DNA of 64,000 nt from an uncultured Bacteroidales bacterium (GTDB taxonomy: Bacteria; Bacteroidota; Bacteroidia; Bacteroidales; Bacteroidaceae): positions 1 to 64,000 of the forward strand of contig CAMAMB010000006.1 in NCBI GenBank assembly GCA_945836755.1, in the 5' to 3' direction. Shown one piece after another: positions 54,479 through 63,546 of the stretch (within the stretch, counting starts at the first letter, position 1; each line of letters starts with the position of its first letter). A program made the position numbers and the translations under genes. The notes below the pieces were generated by a model, which saw nothing but the letters and a program-made list of their open reading frames with translations, made no database searches and was not told the DNA's origin.

Positions 54479-55281
54479 CACTTAGCAGCATGTGCCCCAA
54501 TGCTTGTGACTTCGAGTGGGAAGGTTGCTCAGTGCACCATGTTCACCTCGCGGAAACGACAACCACCATGGAACGCCTCCGGGAAGCCGACCTCTGGCAA
54601 CAACCTGCTGATGTGTCCCTGCTAACCACCGACTTCCAGACAGCCGGAAGAGGCCAACGCGGCACGGTATGGGAAGCAAGACCGGGCGTAAACCTGCTCT
54701 TCGGTTTCCGCTTCTTCCCACAAAGCGTGGCAGCCAATGAGCAGTTTCTGCTATCCGAGGCCCTGGCCCTCGCAGTAATAGAGAGTCTCGACCCACATAG
54801 TGAGGGCTTCAGCGTGAAATGGCCCAACGACATCTATTGGCACGACCGCAAAATCTGTGGAATGCTTTTAGAACATAGGTTGCAAGGCCCACAGATTGCC
54901 TCCACCCTCACGGGCATAGGTATCAACGTCAACCAGGAATGCTTCAGCAAAGCGCTCCCCAACCCGGTATCGCTCCTTCAGATTACAGGTAGGCACACAG
55001 ACAGGGCCACCCTGCTGCACGACATCATGCAGCATTTCCTGACAATCTATCATAACCTCGCCATGACCCCGGAAGCAACAAGACATGAGGTTGGGGCAGC
55101 CCTGCATCACCGCTATATGCAACGACTCTACCGGCGCGAGGGTTTCCATCTTTTCCGCGCCGCGACAGGCACATTCGAGGCCCGCATTGCCGACATCTCA
55201 CCTATGGGGGCGCTCTGCCTCGAAGATAGAGACGGGAAACGTCGCACCTTCCAATTCAAGGAAGTGAGTTTCGTGCCATAA
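54475..55281 (+). CDS. birA: Biotin-[acetyl-CoA-carboxylase] ligase
   Basis: 268 residues, without the N-terminal DNA-binding domain, so a ligase and not a repressor. Motifs are DFQTAGRGQRGTVWEARPGVNLLFGF (biotin/ATP loop with GRGQRG), VKWPNDIYWHDRKICGMLLE with the conserved Lys, and GIGINVNQ. The small C-terminal domain follows. It biotinylates carboxylase carrier proteins. ATG at 54475 overlaps the previous stop. Confidence 0.93.
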   Translation: MTLSSMCPNACDFEWEGCSVHHVHLAETTTTMERLREADLWQQPADVSLLTTDFQTAGRGQRGTVWEARPGVNLLFGFRFFPQSVAANEQFLLSEALALAVIESLDPHSEGFSVKWPNDIYWHDRKICGMLLEHRLQGPQIASTLTGIGINVNQECFSKALPNPVSLLQITGRHTDRATLLHDIMQHFLTIYHNLAMTPEATRHEVGAALHHRYMQRLYRREGFHLFRAATGTFEARIADISPMGALCLEDRDGKRRTFQFKEVSFVP

Positions 55282-55604
55282 GCCGGAGCCACCCGGTGGG
55301 TAGATACGCACAGACGGACATACCTATTATATATAGCCACACCACTGACCCAGGCGGACCCGGACCTACCATGACCAGCCCCTACAACAAATTCATTCCG
55401 TGAAATATGGGAAAGATGTATGACATTATGTGCACTATCGTAAAGGAAATTGGTACTTTTGCAAGTGATATGGCGCTCATCGCCCAAACTACCGTCTACT
55501 TTTGACGAGTGACCACGTAGCATCATCTCTTCATCCCGTCTATGCCCCCGACCATGCGGATAGGCAGACGATATTCCCAACTTAGTCTAATATCTCCTCT
55601 CATT
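55282..55604. other. Non-coding region before pyrH with two promoter elements
   Basis: 323 bases. Two TACTTTTG elements lie at 55454-55461 and 55497-55504. A 32-codon frame at 55407-55505 spans both and is probably chance. No clear terminator for birA is visible. Confidence 0.5.
55454..55504 (+). promoter_or_regulatory. Tandem promoter -7 elements of pyrH
   Basis: TACTTTTG occurs at 55454-55461 and again at 55497-55504, both matching TAnnTTTG, about 144 and 101 bases before pyrH. Neither has a clear TTTG -33 box, so one or both may be used. Confidence 0.5.
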
Positions 55605-56315
55605 ATGGCAAAATTTAATAGAATACTCCTAAAGCTCAGCGGCGAGAGCCTCATGGGCGAGCAGGGCTATGGCATTGACGTGAAACGTCTGAACGAATAT
55701 GCTGCCCAGATTAAAGAAGCCCTTGGTATGGGCGTGCAGATTAGCATAGTCATTGGTGGCGGCAACATCTTCCGCGGCCTAAGCGGCGCAGGCAAGGGCT
55801 TCGACCGTGTAAAGGGAGACCAGATGGGCATGTGCGCCACCGTTATCAACTCACTCGCTCTTAGCTCGGCCCTCGGTGCTATCGGTGTGAAGGCCCCCGT
55901 ATTTACGGCTATCCGCATGGAGCCCATCGGCGAGTTCTACTCTAAGTGGAAAGCCATCGCAGCCATGGAGCGGGGCGAAGTAGCCATTATCAGTTGCGGC
56001 ACAGGCAGCCCCTACTTCACCACAGACACCGGATCATCGCTCAGAGGCATAGAAGTGGAAGCTGACGTCATGCTCAAAGGAACACGAGTGGACGGCGTAT
56101 ATACTGCCGACCCTGAGAAGGATCCTACAGCCACTAAGTTCGACAGCATCACCTACGACGAAGTGCTCGCACGGGGTCTCCGTGTCATGGACATCACTGC
56201 CACAGCTATGTGCCGCGAGAACAATCTTCCCATCTACGTCTTCAACATGGATGTGGTGGGCAACCTCAAGAAGGTGCTCTCTGGGGAACCCATTGGCACC
56301 TATGTCCACGCATAA
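55605..56315 (+). CDS. pyrH: UMP kinase
   Basis: 236 residues from the ATG at 55605; the frame extends 63 bases upstream, but homologues start at MAKFNRILLKLSGESLMG. The amino-acid-kinase fold is shown by GESLMGEQGYGID, VIGGGNIFRG, the acidic FTTDTGSSLRGIEVEADVMLKGTRVDGVYTADPEKD region and a C-terminal NLPIYVFNMD. It phosphorylates UMP to UDP. frr, often next to pyrH, is not present here. Confidence 0.96.
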   Translation: MAKFNRILLKLSGESLMGEQGYGIDVKRLNEYAAQIKEALGMGVQISIVIGGGNIFRGLSGAGKGFDRVKGDQMGMCATVINSLALSSALGAIGVKAPVFTAIRMEPIGEFYSKWKAIAAMERGEVAIISCGTGSPYFTTDTGSSLRGIEVEADVMLKGTRVDGVYTADPEKDPTATKFDSITYDEVLARGLRVMDITATAMCRENNLPIYVFNMDVVGNLKKVLSGEPIGTYVHA

Positions 56316-56421
56316 GCCGGTACTACCCCCTCACACCTACACTGCCTCTGATAGCCCCTCCGTCAGTCTTGCCGGGGCCGCAGCCATAAACGCATCTTAC
56401 TAATTTACACTTACTCATATC

Positions 56422-57432
56422 ATGTCTCTTGTAGAACAACTCATCACCCGTGCCAAAGCCAACAAGCAACGCATCGTACTGCCCGAAGGCACGGAAGAAC
56501 GAACCCTGAAAGCCGCCAACCAAATACTGACTGACGGAGTAGCAGATCTCATCCTCCTTGGAAACGTGGATGAAATTAACGCCAAAGCCCAAGAATGGGG
56601 GCTTGGCAACATTCACCTTGCCACTATCATTGATCCTGCTACCAGTGAGAAACGCGAAGAATATGCCCAACTCCTCTGCGAACTGCGCAAGAAAAAGGGT
56701 ATGACCATCGAAGAAGCCCGCGAGAAGGTGCTCGACCCTCTTTATTACGGCTGCATGATTATCAAAAGCGGGGAGGCTGATGGACAGTTGGCCGGCGCTC
56801 GCAACACAACCGGCGACGTACTCCGCCCTGCCCTCCAGATCATCAAGACTGCCCCTGGAATTACCTGCGTCAGCGGCGCAATGCTCCTCCTCACACACGC
56901 TCCTGAATGTGGAGAAAACGGAATTCTGGTGATGGGCGACGTAGCAGTAACTCCAGTACCTGACGCCAACCAGCTCGCCCAGATAGCAGTCTGCACAGCC
57001 GGTACAGCCAAGGCTGTTGCAGGTATCGAGCCTCGCGTAGCCATGCTCAGCTTCTCCACCCACGGATCGGCCAAGCATGAGGTGGTCGACAAGGTAGTCG
57101 AAGCCACACGCATTGCAAAAGAGATGGCTCCCGACCTGCTCATTGATGGGGAGCTACAAGCTGACGCTGCCCTCGTGCCTTCGGTTGGAGCCTCTAAGGC
57201 TCCGGGAAGCCCCATTGCAGGAAAGGCAAACGTGCTGGTAGTACCCTCTCTCGAGGTAGGTAACATCGGTTACAAGCTGGTACAACGCCTTGGCCACGCC
57301 ACAGCTGTGGGCCCCATCCTTCAGGGTATAGCTCGTCCCGTCAACGATTTGTCGCGCGGTTGCTCCATCGACGACGTCTACAAGATGATTGCCATCACAG
57401 CCAATCAGGCCATCGCTGCAAAACAGCAATAA
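56422..57432 (+). CDS. pta: Phosphate acetyltransferase
   Basis: 336 residues, the short form without the N-terminal regulatory domain. The start is RIVLPEGTEERTLKAANQI. Later motifs include KSGEADGQLAGARNTTGDVLRPALQ, GDVAVTPVPDANQLAQIA and MLSFSTHGSAKHE, ending with GCSIDDVYKMIAITANQA. It interconverts acetyl-CoA and acetyl phosphate. It is paired with ackA 45 bases downstream for acetate production with ATP. ATG at 56422. Confidence 0.96.
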   Translation: MSLVEQLITRAKANKQRIVLPEGTEERTLKAANQILTDGVADLILLGNVDEINAKAQEWGLGNIHLATIIDPATSEKREEYAQLLCELRKKKGMTIEEAREKVLDPLYYGCMIIKSGEADGQLAGARNTTGDVLRPALQIIKTAPGITCVSGAMLLLTHAPECGENGILVMGDVAVTPVPDANQLAQIAVCTAGTAKAVAGIEPRVAMLSFSTHGSAKHEVVDKVVEATRIAKEMAPDLLIDGELQADAALVPSVGASKAPGSPIAGKANVLVVPSLEVGNIGYKLVQRLGHATAVGPILQGIARPVNDLSRGCSIDDVYKMIAITANQAIAAKQQ

Positions 57433-57477
57433 CCCACTGAGTGCATTTCATATATTGTTTTCACCTACATCATCACA

Positions 57478-58671
57478 ATGAAAATATTAGTCATCAACTG
57501 CGGCAGCAGCTCCATTAAATATAAACTCTACGAAATGGACGACCAGAGCGTCCTTGCTGCGGGTGGCATAGAGAAAATCGGCCTCGAAGGCTCTTTCTTG
57601 AAGACTACCATCAATGGCGAGAAGCGCATCATCGAGTCTCCATGCCCTACCCACACCGAAGGCATCAAACTCATGTTCGACACCCTGCTCCACCCCGAGT
57701 ATGGTGCCATTAAAAGCCTCGACGAAATCAGCGCAGCCGGCCATCGCATAGTGGCAGGCGGACGCTTTACCGAGAGCCGTATAGTCAGTGATGCCATGCT
57801 TGAAGAATGGAAGCAGTACATGGAACTTGCTCCCCTTCATAGTGAGGCCCACCTAAAAGGCTATGTAGCCGTCAAGCAAATGCTACCCAACCTGCCTCAG
57901 GTCTTTGTATTCGACACGGCTTTCCATCAGACCATGCCCGCGCATGCCTACATGTATGCCGTCCCCTATAAGTTCTACGAGGAAAACAATATACGCAGAT
58001 GGGGAGCACATGGCACAAGCCACCGCTTCGTAACGGCCAGAGTATGTCAATTCCTGCACGTTAAACCAGAAGACGTCAATATTGTTACCTGTCACATAGG
58101 CAACGGAGCCTCCATCTCGGCTGTAAAGGGCGGGAAATGCGTCGACACCTCTATGGGACTTACTCCCCTCGAGGGGTTAATGATGGGCACTCGCTCAGGC
58201 GACGTGGACCCCTCAGCTGTGCTCAGCATCATGAAAAAAGAAGGGCTTGACGCTGACCAAATGAGCGACTTGCTGAACAAGCAAAGCGGTGTACTTGGTA
58301 TCTCTGGCATCTCCAGCGACATTCGCGAAGTGGAAGCTGCCATCAAAGAAGGCAACCAACGTGCAGCACTTGCCATGCAAATGTACGACTACCGTATCAA
58401 GAAATACATAGGTGCATATGCTGCCGCCATGGGAGGCGTCGACATTATCGTATTCACTGCAGGTGTTGGCGAACACCAAGCAGATGTGCGTGAGGGCGCC
58501 GTCAGTGGACTTGAATTCATGGGCATCAAACTTGATCGCGAAGCCAACGCTCGCAACTTCGGTGAGGAAGAAATCATTTCAACACCTGATAGCAAGGTGA
58601 AGGTTGTAGTCGTGCCCACCGACGAGGAACTGCTCATTGCCTCTGACACACTCGCCCTGCTCCAGAAGTAG
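57478..58671 (+). CDS. ackA: Acetate kinase
   Basis: 397 residues, normal length. N-terminal signature MKILVINCGSSSIKYKLYEM, the catalytic region VFDTAFHQTMPAHAYMYAVP with the histidine in GAHGTSHRFV, the phosphate loop CHIGNGASISAVKGGKCVDTSMGLTPLEG, and the C-terminal FTAGVGEHQADVRE. It makes ATP and acetate from acetyl phosphate. The stop is followed by a strong terminator at 58726-58770. Confidence 0.97.
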   Translation: MKILVINCGSSSIKYKLYEMDDQSVLAAGGIEKIGLEGSFLKTTINGEKRIIESPCPTHTEGIKLMFDTLLHPEYGAIKSLDEISAAGHRIVAGGRFTESRIVSDAMLEEWKQYMELAPLHSEAHLKGYVAVKQMLPNLPQVFVFDTAFHQTMPAHAYMYAVPYKFYEENNIRRWGAHGTSHRFVTARVCQFLHVKPEDVNIVTCHIGNGASISAVKGGKCVDTSMGLTPLEGLMMGTRSGDVDPSAVLSIMKKEGLDADQMSDLLNKQSGVLGISGISSDIREVEAAIKEGNQRAALAMQMYDYRIKKYIGAYAAAMGGVDIIVFTAGVGEHQADVREGAVSGLEFMGIKLDREANARNFGEEEIISTPDSKVKVVVVPTDEELLIASDTLALLQK

Positions 58672-58725
58672 CCCAATCGCAGGCACACACTTCCCACTCA
58701 GATATTTTAGCCTGATCCACATAAT

Positions 58726-58770
58726 AAGCCTCTCGCTATACGCCATCAAGCTGCGTTTAGCGAGAGGCTT
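58726..58770 (+). terminator. Intrinsic terminator after ackA
   Basis: AAGCCTCTCGCTA (58726-58738) and TAGCGAGAGGCTT (58758-58770) form a perfect 13-bp stem with a 19-base loop, followed by TTCT. It ends the pta-ackA transcript. Confidence 0.8.
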
Positions 58771-58932
58771 TCTACATGAACAGTACACCACACTTATCTA
58801 CCCCAACCTATCTCTGCTGACCATCATCCCGCCCACCCACCTCTGCACAAGCCAATATCTACACAAATAGGCCCGACCGTGTGCAACCCTCAGAGCATTG
58901 TGTAATAATTTTGAGAAAAATGCACCATATTG

Positions 58933-58964
58933 CTTGGAGGATACAAACAAAGTCTATACTTTTG
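58933..58964 (+). promoter_or_regulatory. trp operon promoter
   Basis: CTTG (58933-58936), a 20-base spacer, and TACTTTTG (58957-58964). The -7 element is a full match to TAnnTTTG and the -33 box matches in three of four bases. Transcription would start near 58971, 22 bases before the leader-peptide ATG. Confidence 0.7.
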
Positions 58965-58992
58965 CCATTGTAAAACAAGAATTGATATACAA

Positions 58993-59055
58993 ATGAAACG
59001 AAGCTCATTGTATAATTGCTTTTGGTGGCGTCGCTTGCAATCATATCGGTCGTAA
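58993..59055 (+). CDS. trpL: trp operon leader peptide with tandem Trp codons
   Basis: A 20-codon frame (ATG 58993, TAA 59053-59055) with two adjacent tryptophan codons at residues 11-12 (NCFWWRRLQ), shortly after a strong promoter and about 60 bases before a terminator hairpin. Trp is rare, and a tandem pair in a tiny ORF ahead of trpB is the hallmark of ribosome-mediated attenuation: with Trp scarce the ribosome stalls there and the terminator is avoided. A conserved leader motif of this kind, the Bacteroid-trp RNA, has been described upstream of trp genes in Bacteroidetes. I could not resolve the anti-terminator pairing by eye; CTGGT at 59087-59091 could pair with the ACCAG of the hairpin. 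Confidence 0.8.
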   Translation: MKRSSLYNCFWWRRLQSYRS

Positions 59056-59117
59056 GCTGTCTCCTCGCATGTATATCTTTTTCTATCTGGTACAACCATA
59101 GCTTTCACAAATACATC

Positions 59118-59160
59118 ACCAGCGGCGGTCACACTTACAACCCCCGCTGGTTTTATTTTA
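59118..59160 (+). terminator. trp attenuator hairpin
   Basis: ACCAGCGG (59118-59125) and CCGCTGGT (59144-59151) form a perfect 8-bp stem with an 18-base loop, followed by TTTATTTTA. It lies between the leader peptide and trpB (starts 59183), so it should stop transcription when tryptophan is plentiful. Confidence 0.8.
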
Positions 59161-59182
59161 CCACTAAACAAGACCTACTATC

Positions 59183-60427
59183 ATGGGACAATACGACGTG
59201 TCAAACACAGGTTACTTCGGCCGCTACGGCGGAGCATACATCCCTGAGATACTCCAACACTGCGTGGAAGAGCTGCGCCATAGTTACCGGACAATCATTG
59301 ACGACCCAACTTTCACAACAGAATTTGAGGACCTACTGCAGAACTATGTAGGTCGTCCCTCCCCATTGTATCTTTCCCGGTCACTCAGCAAGATACATGG
59401 TTGCCGTATCTACCTCAAGAGAGAAGACCTTAATCACACCGGGGCACACAAGATAAACAACGCCATCGGCCAAATACTCATCGCCAAACGCATGGGAAAG
59501 AAAAGGATAGTGGCTGAGACTGGGGCCGGACAGCACGGAGTGGCGACAGCCACTGTTTGTGCGCTCATGGGAATGCCTTGCGTGGTCTACATGGGCGAGA
59601 CTGACGTGAAACGGCAACGCCCTAATGTGGAGAAGATGCGCTTGCTGGGAGCTGAGGTACGTCCTGTAATGAGTGGGAACAAGACACTCAAAGACGCTTG
59701 TAATGAAGCTATCAGGGACTGGTGCTGCCATCCTGAAGACACGTTCTACCTAATAGGCTCTACCGTGGGCCCTCACCCTTATCCCGACATGGTGGCACGC
59801 CTGCAAAGCATCATCAGCACTGAGATACGCCAGCAGCTTACAGCGAAAGAAGGGAAGCCCACGCCCGACTACCTTGTAGCCTGCATAGGTGGAGGTTCAA
59901 ATGCCGCCGGCACAGTGTTTCACTTCCTGGATGAACCTAACGTAAAAATAGTATACGCCGAGGCCGGCGGGAAGGGCATAGAGTCAGGACTGACAGCTGC
60001 AACTCTCAACGTAGGAGAAGAAGGCGTGCTTCACGGCTTCCGTTCACTCGTTATGCAAGACAGCGACGGCCAAATTGTTGAGCCGTATTCCATCTCTGCC
60101 GGCCTTGATTATCCAGGCATAGGGCCGCTCCACGCTCATCTCGTGAAAGAAGGTAGGGCCACGGCACTCCCCATCAACGATGACGAAGCCCTGGCAGCAG
60201 CCTATGAACTTAATCGCCTTGACGGCATTCTGCCGGCGCTGGAATCAGCACATGCCTTGGCAGCCCTACATCGCCTATCATTCAAACCCGAAGACATTGT
60301 GGTGCTTACACTCTCGGGGCGTGGAGACAAAGATATGGATACCTATTTGAAATATGCTCCTGCCGGTGAATGTCCGACGGACTTCGATACCATTCGCCTC
60401 AACGTCAACCATCACTCAGATATATAA
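59183..60427 (+). CDS. trpB: Tryptophan synthase beta chain
   Basis: 414 residues, slightly longer than usual at the C-terminus. Motifs are GYFGRYGGAYIPE, the PLP lysine in LKREDLNHTGAHKINNAIGQ, AETGAGQHGVATAT, the GGGSNA phosphate loop and a C-terminal LSGRGDKD. It condenses indole and serine. First structural gene of a trp operon in the order B-E-G-D-C; trpA and trpF are expected beyond the window. ATG at 59183, 23 bases past the attenuator. Confidence 0.97.
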   Translation: MGQYDVSNTGYFGRYGGAYIPEILQHCVEELRHSYRTIIDDPTFTTEFEDLLQNYVGRPSPLYLSRSLSKIHGCRIYLKREDLNHTGAHKINNAIGQILIAKRMGKKRIVAETGAGQHGVATATVCALMGMPCVVYMGETDVKRQRPNVEKMRLLGAEVRPVMSGNKTLKDACNEAIRDWCCHPEDTFYLIGSTVGPHPYPDMVARLQSIISTEIRQQLTAKEGKPTPDYLVACIGGGSNAAGTVFHFLDEPNVKIVYAEAGGKGIESGLTAATLNVGEEGVLHGFRSLVMQDSDGQIVEPYSISAGLDYPGIGPLHAHLVKEGRATALPINDDEALAAAYELNRLDGILPALESAHALAALHRLSFKPEDIVVLTLSGRGDKDMDTYLKYAPAGECPTDFDTIRLNVNHHSDI

Positions 60428-60459
60428 TCATCGCCACAATAACCACCATCGCACCTATT

Positions 60460-61872
60460 ATGGACCAGCCCCTCTTCCATTATACCGTTAAGAGCCTTTC
60501 TCTTCCTGGTGACCTAAGTACACCTGTAAGTACGTACCTCAAAATCAGAGACCTCGCACCAAGAAGTGTACTCATGGAAAGCTCAGACTATCATAGTTCA
60601 GAGGACAACAAGTCATTCATTGGCATCTTCCCATTGGCCACCTTTAGCGTAAGTCATGGCTGTGCGAATTATCTACTACCTGATGGCACAAGCCGGCAGC
60701 ATCCCATTGACAATGACTACTCCGTCGCTGATGCTTTCGACCAGTTCATCCAATTGTTCCAAGTAGAAGGTGAATATAAGCAATATTGCGGCCTCTATGG
60801 CTATACCTCCTTCAACGCTGTTCGCTACTTTGAGAACATTGCCGTCAAGGATAGCCATGAACCCAAGAATGATGCCCCTGACATCTGCTATACACTCTAC
60901 AAATACATCCTCGTATTCAACGACTTCAGCAGTGAGCTTCGTTTGCTCGAGCTGATGGACGACACAGGAGAGAGCAATATCCATGCCATTGCCGAGGCAG
61001 TTATGAGTAGAGGCTATGCCACCTATAACTTTAGACCTATCGGTGACGTTTCCTCCCCCCTTACCGATGAAGAGCATAAGGCAAATATTCGCCGTGGGAT
61101 AGCACATTGCAAGCGTGGAGACGTCTTCCAGATTGTACTCTCGCGCCGCTTCATTCAACGCTATGAGGGAGACGACTTTGAACTCTATCGCGCCCTCAGA
61201 CGCATTAACCCCTCGCCTTACCTGTTCTATTTCGACTTTGGAGGCTATCGTATCTTCGGATCTTCTCCTGAGACCCACTGTCGCATAGACGAAGATGGTA
61301 TGGCCTTCATCGACCCCATAGCCGGCACTACGCGTCGTGAAGGCAACAAAGAAGCCGATAGAAAGGCTGCCATGCAGCTGCTGGCTGATCCCAAGGAGAA
61401 TGCAGAGCACACCATGCTCGTAGATCTCGCTCGCAATGACCTCAACCGTCATTGCCAGGGCGTGAAGGTGGATTTTCTGAAGGACACCCAATACTATAGC
61501 CACGTCATTCATCTCGTGAGCCGTGTCTCTGGACGTGTGACGCCAGGCACAAACCCTATTCAGCTACTCGCCGACACGTTTCCAGCCGGCACTCTCAGCG
61601 GAGCCCCCAAAGTGAGGGCATTACAACTCATCAGCGAGTACGAGCCACACAATCGAGGTGCTTATGGAGGGTGTATAGGCTTTATCGGGCTGGATGGCAC
61701 TCTCAATCAAGCCATCACCATACGCTCATTCGTAAGCCGCAACGGCGAGCTATGGTTTCAGGCAGGTGGTGGGATAGTGGCTGCCAGCAATGAAGACTAC
61801 GAGCTTCAGGAAGTCAACAATAAACTCGGGGCACTTCGCAAAGCCATCCTTTTGGCTGGCAGTCAGGCATAG
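60460..61872 (+). CDS. trpE: Anthranilate synthase component I
   Basis: 470 residues from the ATG at 60460; an open extension lies inside trpB. The tryptophan feedback site appears as VLMESSDYHS (LLES-like, near residue 30), and the chorismate-binding core contains RGDVFQIVLSRRF, SPSPYLFYFDFGGYRIFGSSPE-type residues, IAGTTRREGNKEADRKA, HTMLVDLARNDLNR and PAGTLSGAPKVRALQLI. With TrpG it makes anthranilate from chorismate. The visible feedback motif suggests inhibition by Trp in addition to attenuation. Confidence 0.96.
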   Translation: MDQPLFHYTVKSLSLPGDLSTPVSTYLKIRDLAPRSVLMESSDYHSSEDNKSFIGIFPLATFSVSHGCANYLLPDGTSRQHPIDNDYSVADAFDQFIQLFQVEGEYKQYCGLYGYTSFNAVRYFENIAVKDSHEPKNDAPDICYTLYKYILVFNDFSSELRLLELMDDTGESNIHAIAEAVMSRGYATYNFRPIGDVSSPLTDEEHKANIRRGIAHCKRGDVFQIVLSRRFIQRYEGDDFELYRALRRINPSPYLFYFDFGGYRIFGSSPETHCRIDEDGMAFIDPIAGTTRREGNKEADRKAAMQLLADPKENAEHTMLVDLARNDLNRHCQGVKVDFLKDTQYYSHVIHLVSRVSGRVTPGTNPIQLLADTFPAGTLSGAPKVRALQLISEYEPHNRGAYGGCIGFIGLDGTLNQAITIRSFVSRNGELWFQAGGGIVAASNEDYELQEVNNKLGALRKAILLAGSQA

Positions 61873-61899
61873 ACTACCCACATTCTAATATTTAACAGC

Positions 61900-62469
61900 A
61901 TGAAACGGATACTTCTCATAGACAACTATGACTCTTTTACCTATAACCTGTATCAGCTTCTCGCTGAGGAGGGTGCGGATGTTACAGTATGGCGAAACGA
62001 TCGGTTTGCCATCAATGACGTCGCCCCATTTGATAAGATTGTCCTCTCGCCAGGCCCTGGCATCCCTGAGGAAGCCGGGCTACTCACAGAGGTAATTCAT
62101 TATTATGCCTATCAAAAGTCAATGCTGGGTATCTGCCTTGGAGAGCAAGCCATTGGTCAGGTATTTGGTGGAGAGCTTTACAACCTTCCACAGGTGTTTC
62201 ATGGTGTGCAGACGCCTGTTACACTTACTGAATGTCATGACTATATCTTCGACGGACTACCTCAAACTTTCGATGTGGGGCGCTATCACTCGTGGGTAGT
62301 TATGAACAATCAACTACCCGAATGCTTAGAGGTCACAGCCCTCAGTCAAGAGGGGCAGATTATGGCCTTGAAGCATAAAGTCTACGACATACACGGTGTA
62401 CAGTTCCACCCCGAGTCGATACTAACCCCTTTAGGGAGGGGCATCATACGCAACTTCATCCTGCACTAA
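61900..62469 (+). CDS. trpG: Anthranilate synthase component II (glutamine amidotransferase)
   Basis: 189 residues, class I amidotransferase. LLIDNYDSFTYNLYQLL opens the protein, SPGPGIPEEAGL follows, the nucleophile is Cys79 in LGICLGEQAIGQ, and His/Glu lie in VQFHPESIL. It supplies ammonia to TrpE. It is not fused to trpD, unlike in some enterobacteria. It starts 27 bases after trpE. Confidence 0.95.
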   Translation: MKRILLIDNYDSFTYNLYQLLAEEGADVTVWRNDRFAINDVAPFDKIVLSPGPGIPEEAGLLTEVIHYYAYQKSMLGICLGEQAIGQVFGGELYNLPQVFHGVQTPVTLTECHDYIFDGLPQTFDVGRYHSWVVMNNQLPECLEVTALSQEGQIMALKHKVYDIHGVQFHPESILTPLGRGIIRNFILH

Positions 62470-62496
62470 CCCACCCCAACTCAATCTTTCTACCAC

Positions 62497-63492
62497 ATGA
62501 AAACTACACTTGAACGACTCTACGCTCACGAGTATCTAACCAGGCAGGAGGCACATACCCTCATGTTGGGACTTGCAGACAAGTCTTTCTCCACGGAACA
62601 GACAGCGGCTTTCCTATCGGCATTAAGAATGCGCGATGTCCTACCCACCGAACTTCTTGGCTTCCGCGATGCGCTCATGGAACGTGCCATATCCGTTGAC
62701 CTCTCAGCGTACGAACCACTCGACATCGTTGGAACGGGCGGAGATGGTAAGAATACCTACAATATATCTACATGTGCCTGTTTCATAGTCGCTGGCGCGG
62801 GTTATAAGGTTGCCAAACACGGCAACTATGGAGCCACATCTGTGAGCGGAGCAAGCACCGTCTTAGAGCAACATGGCGTCAAATTTACTAACGACGCTGA
62901 CCAGCTTCGACGCAGCATAGACAGCTGTGGTGTCGCATATCTACATGCGCCCTTATTCCATCCGGCCCTTGCAGCCGTTGGGTCTATACGTCGAAGCCTG
63001 GAAGTTAAAACTATCTTCAACCTGCTCGGCCCATTAGTAAATCCGTCACACACTAAGTATCAGCTGCTCGGTGTAGCAGATCTTAAGCAAATGCGCCTCT
63101 ACACAGCTACACTTCAGCACATCGATATAGAATTTACTGTTGTGACCAGCTTCGACGGCTATGACGAGATATCATTAACCTCTGACTTCAAGGCTATGAG
63201 CAACCATAGCGAGACCATTTTTAGTCCTTCAAGCCTGGCTCTTCCTGCTGTCCAGGGCATCGACCTCTATGGAGGCGATACCCCACAAGAAGCTGCCGCA
63301 ATATTTGACGATGTGCTCAACGGCAAAGCTTCCACGTCACGTACTGCCTGTGTCCTGGCCAATGCCGCAATGGGCATTCATACTATCTGCCCTAACAAGC
63401 CTCTTGAACATTGTCTTGAGGAGGCACGCGATTCTCTATATAGCGGTAGGGCCAAAGAAGTGTTTAGGCATTATCTACAGCTCAACTCGTAA
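62497..63492 (+). CDS. trpD: Anthranilate phosphoribosyltransferase
   Basis: 331 residues. The PRPP-binding motif GTGGDGKNTYNIST lies near residue 81, followed by KHGNYGATSVSGASTVLEQHGV and FHPALAAVGSIRRSLEVKTIFNLLGPLVNPS. The C-terminal part is normal. It transfers phosphoribose to anthranilate. ATG at 62497, 27 bases behind trpG. Confidence 0.95.
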   Translation: MKTTLERLYAHEYLTRQEAHTLMLGLADKSFSTEQTAAFLSALRMRDVLPTELLGFRDALMERAISVDLSAYEPLDIVGTGGDGKNTYNISTCACFIVAGAGYKVAKHGNYGATSVSGASTVLEQHGVKFTNDADQLRRSIDSCGVAYLHAPLFHPALAAVGSIRRSLEVKTIFNLLGPLVNPSHTKYQLLGVADLKQMRLYTATLQHIDIEFTVVTSFDGYDEISLTSDFKAMSNHSETIFSPSSLALPAVQGIDLYGGDTPQEAAAIFDDVLNGKASTSRTACVLANAAMGIHTICPNKPLEHCLEEARDSLYSGRAKEVFRHYLQLNS

Positions 63493-63546
63493 TATATCTG
63501 TCGCAGATTTGTTTCTCTCACACACTCAGATAAGCCAAGCCATCCT

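Larger units (their letters stand above)
58672..59182. other. Regulatory region between ackA and trpB
   Basis: 511 bases. In order it holds the ackA terminator (58726-58770), about 160 bases with nothing recognised, the trp promoter (58933-58964), the trp leader peptide (58993-59055) and the attenuator hairpin (59118-59160). Confidence 0.7.

Noticed and set aside
55407-55505. 32-codon plus-strand frame before pyrH
   Set aside because: It spans two promoter-like TACTTTTG elements, so it would not be translated from those promoters, and it has no other support.
60676-61512. 278-codon open frame antisense to trpE
   Set aside because: A shadow of trpE, with no promoter and no recognisable domains.
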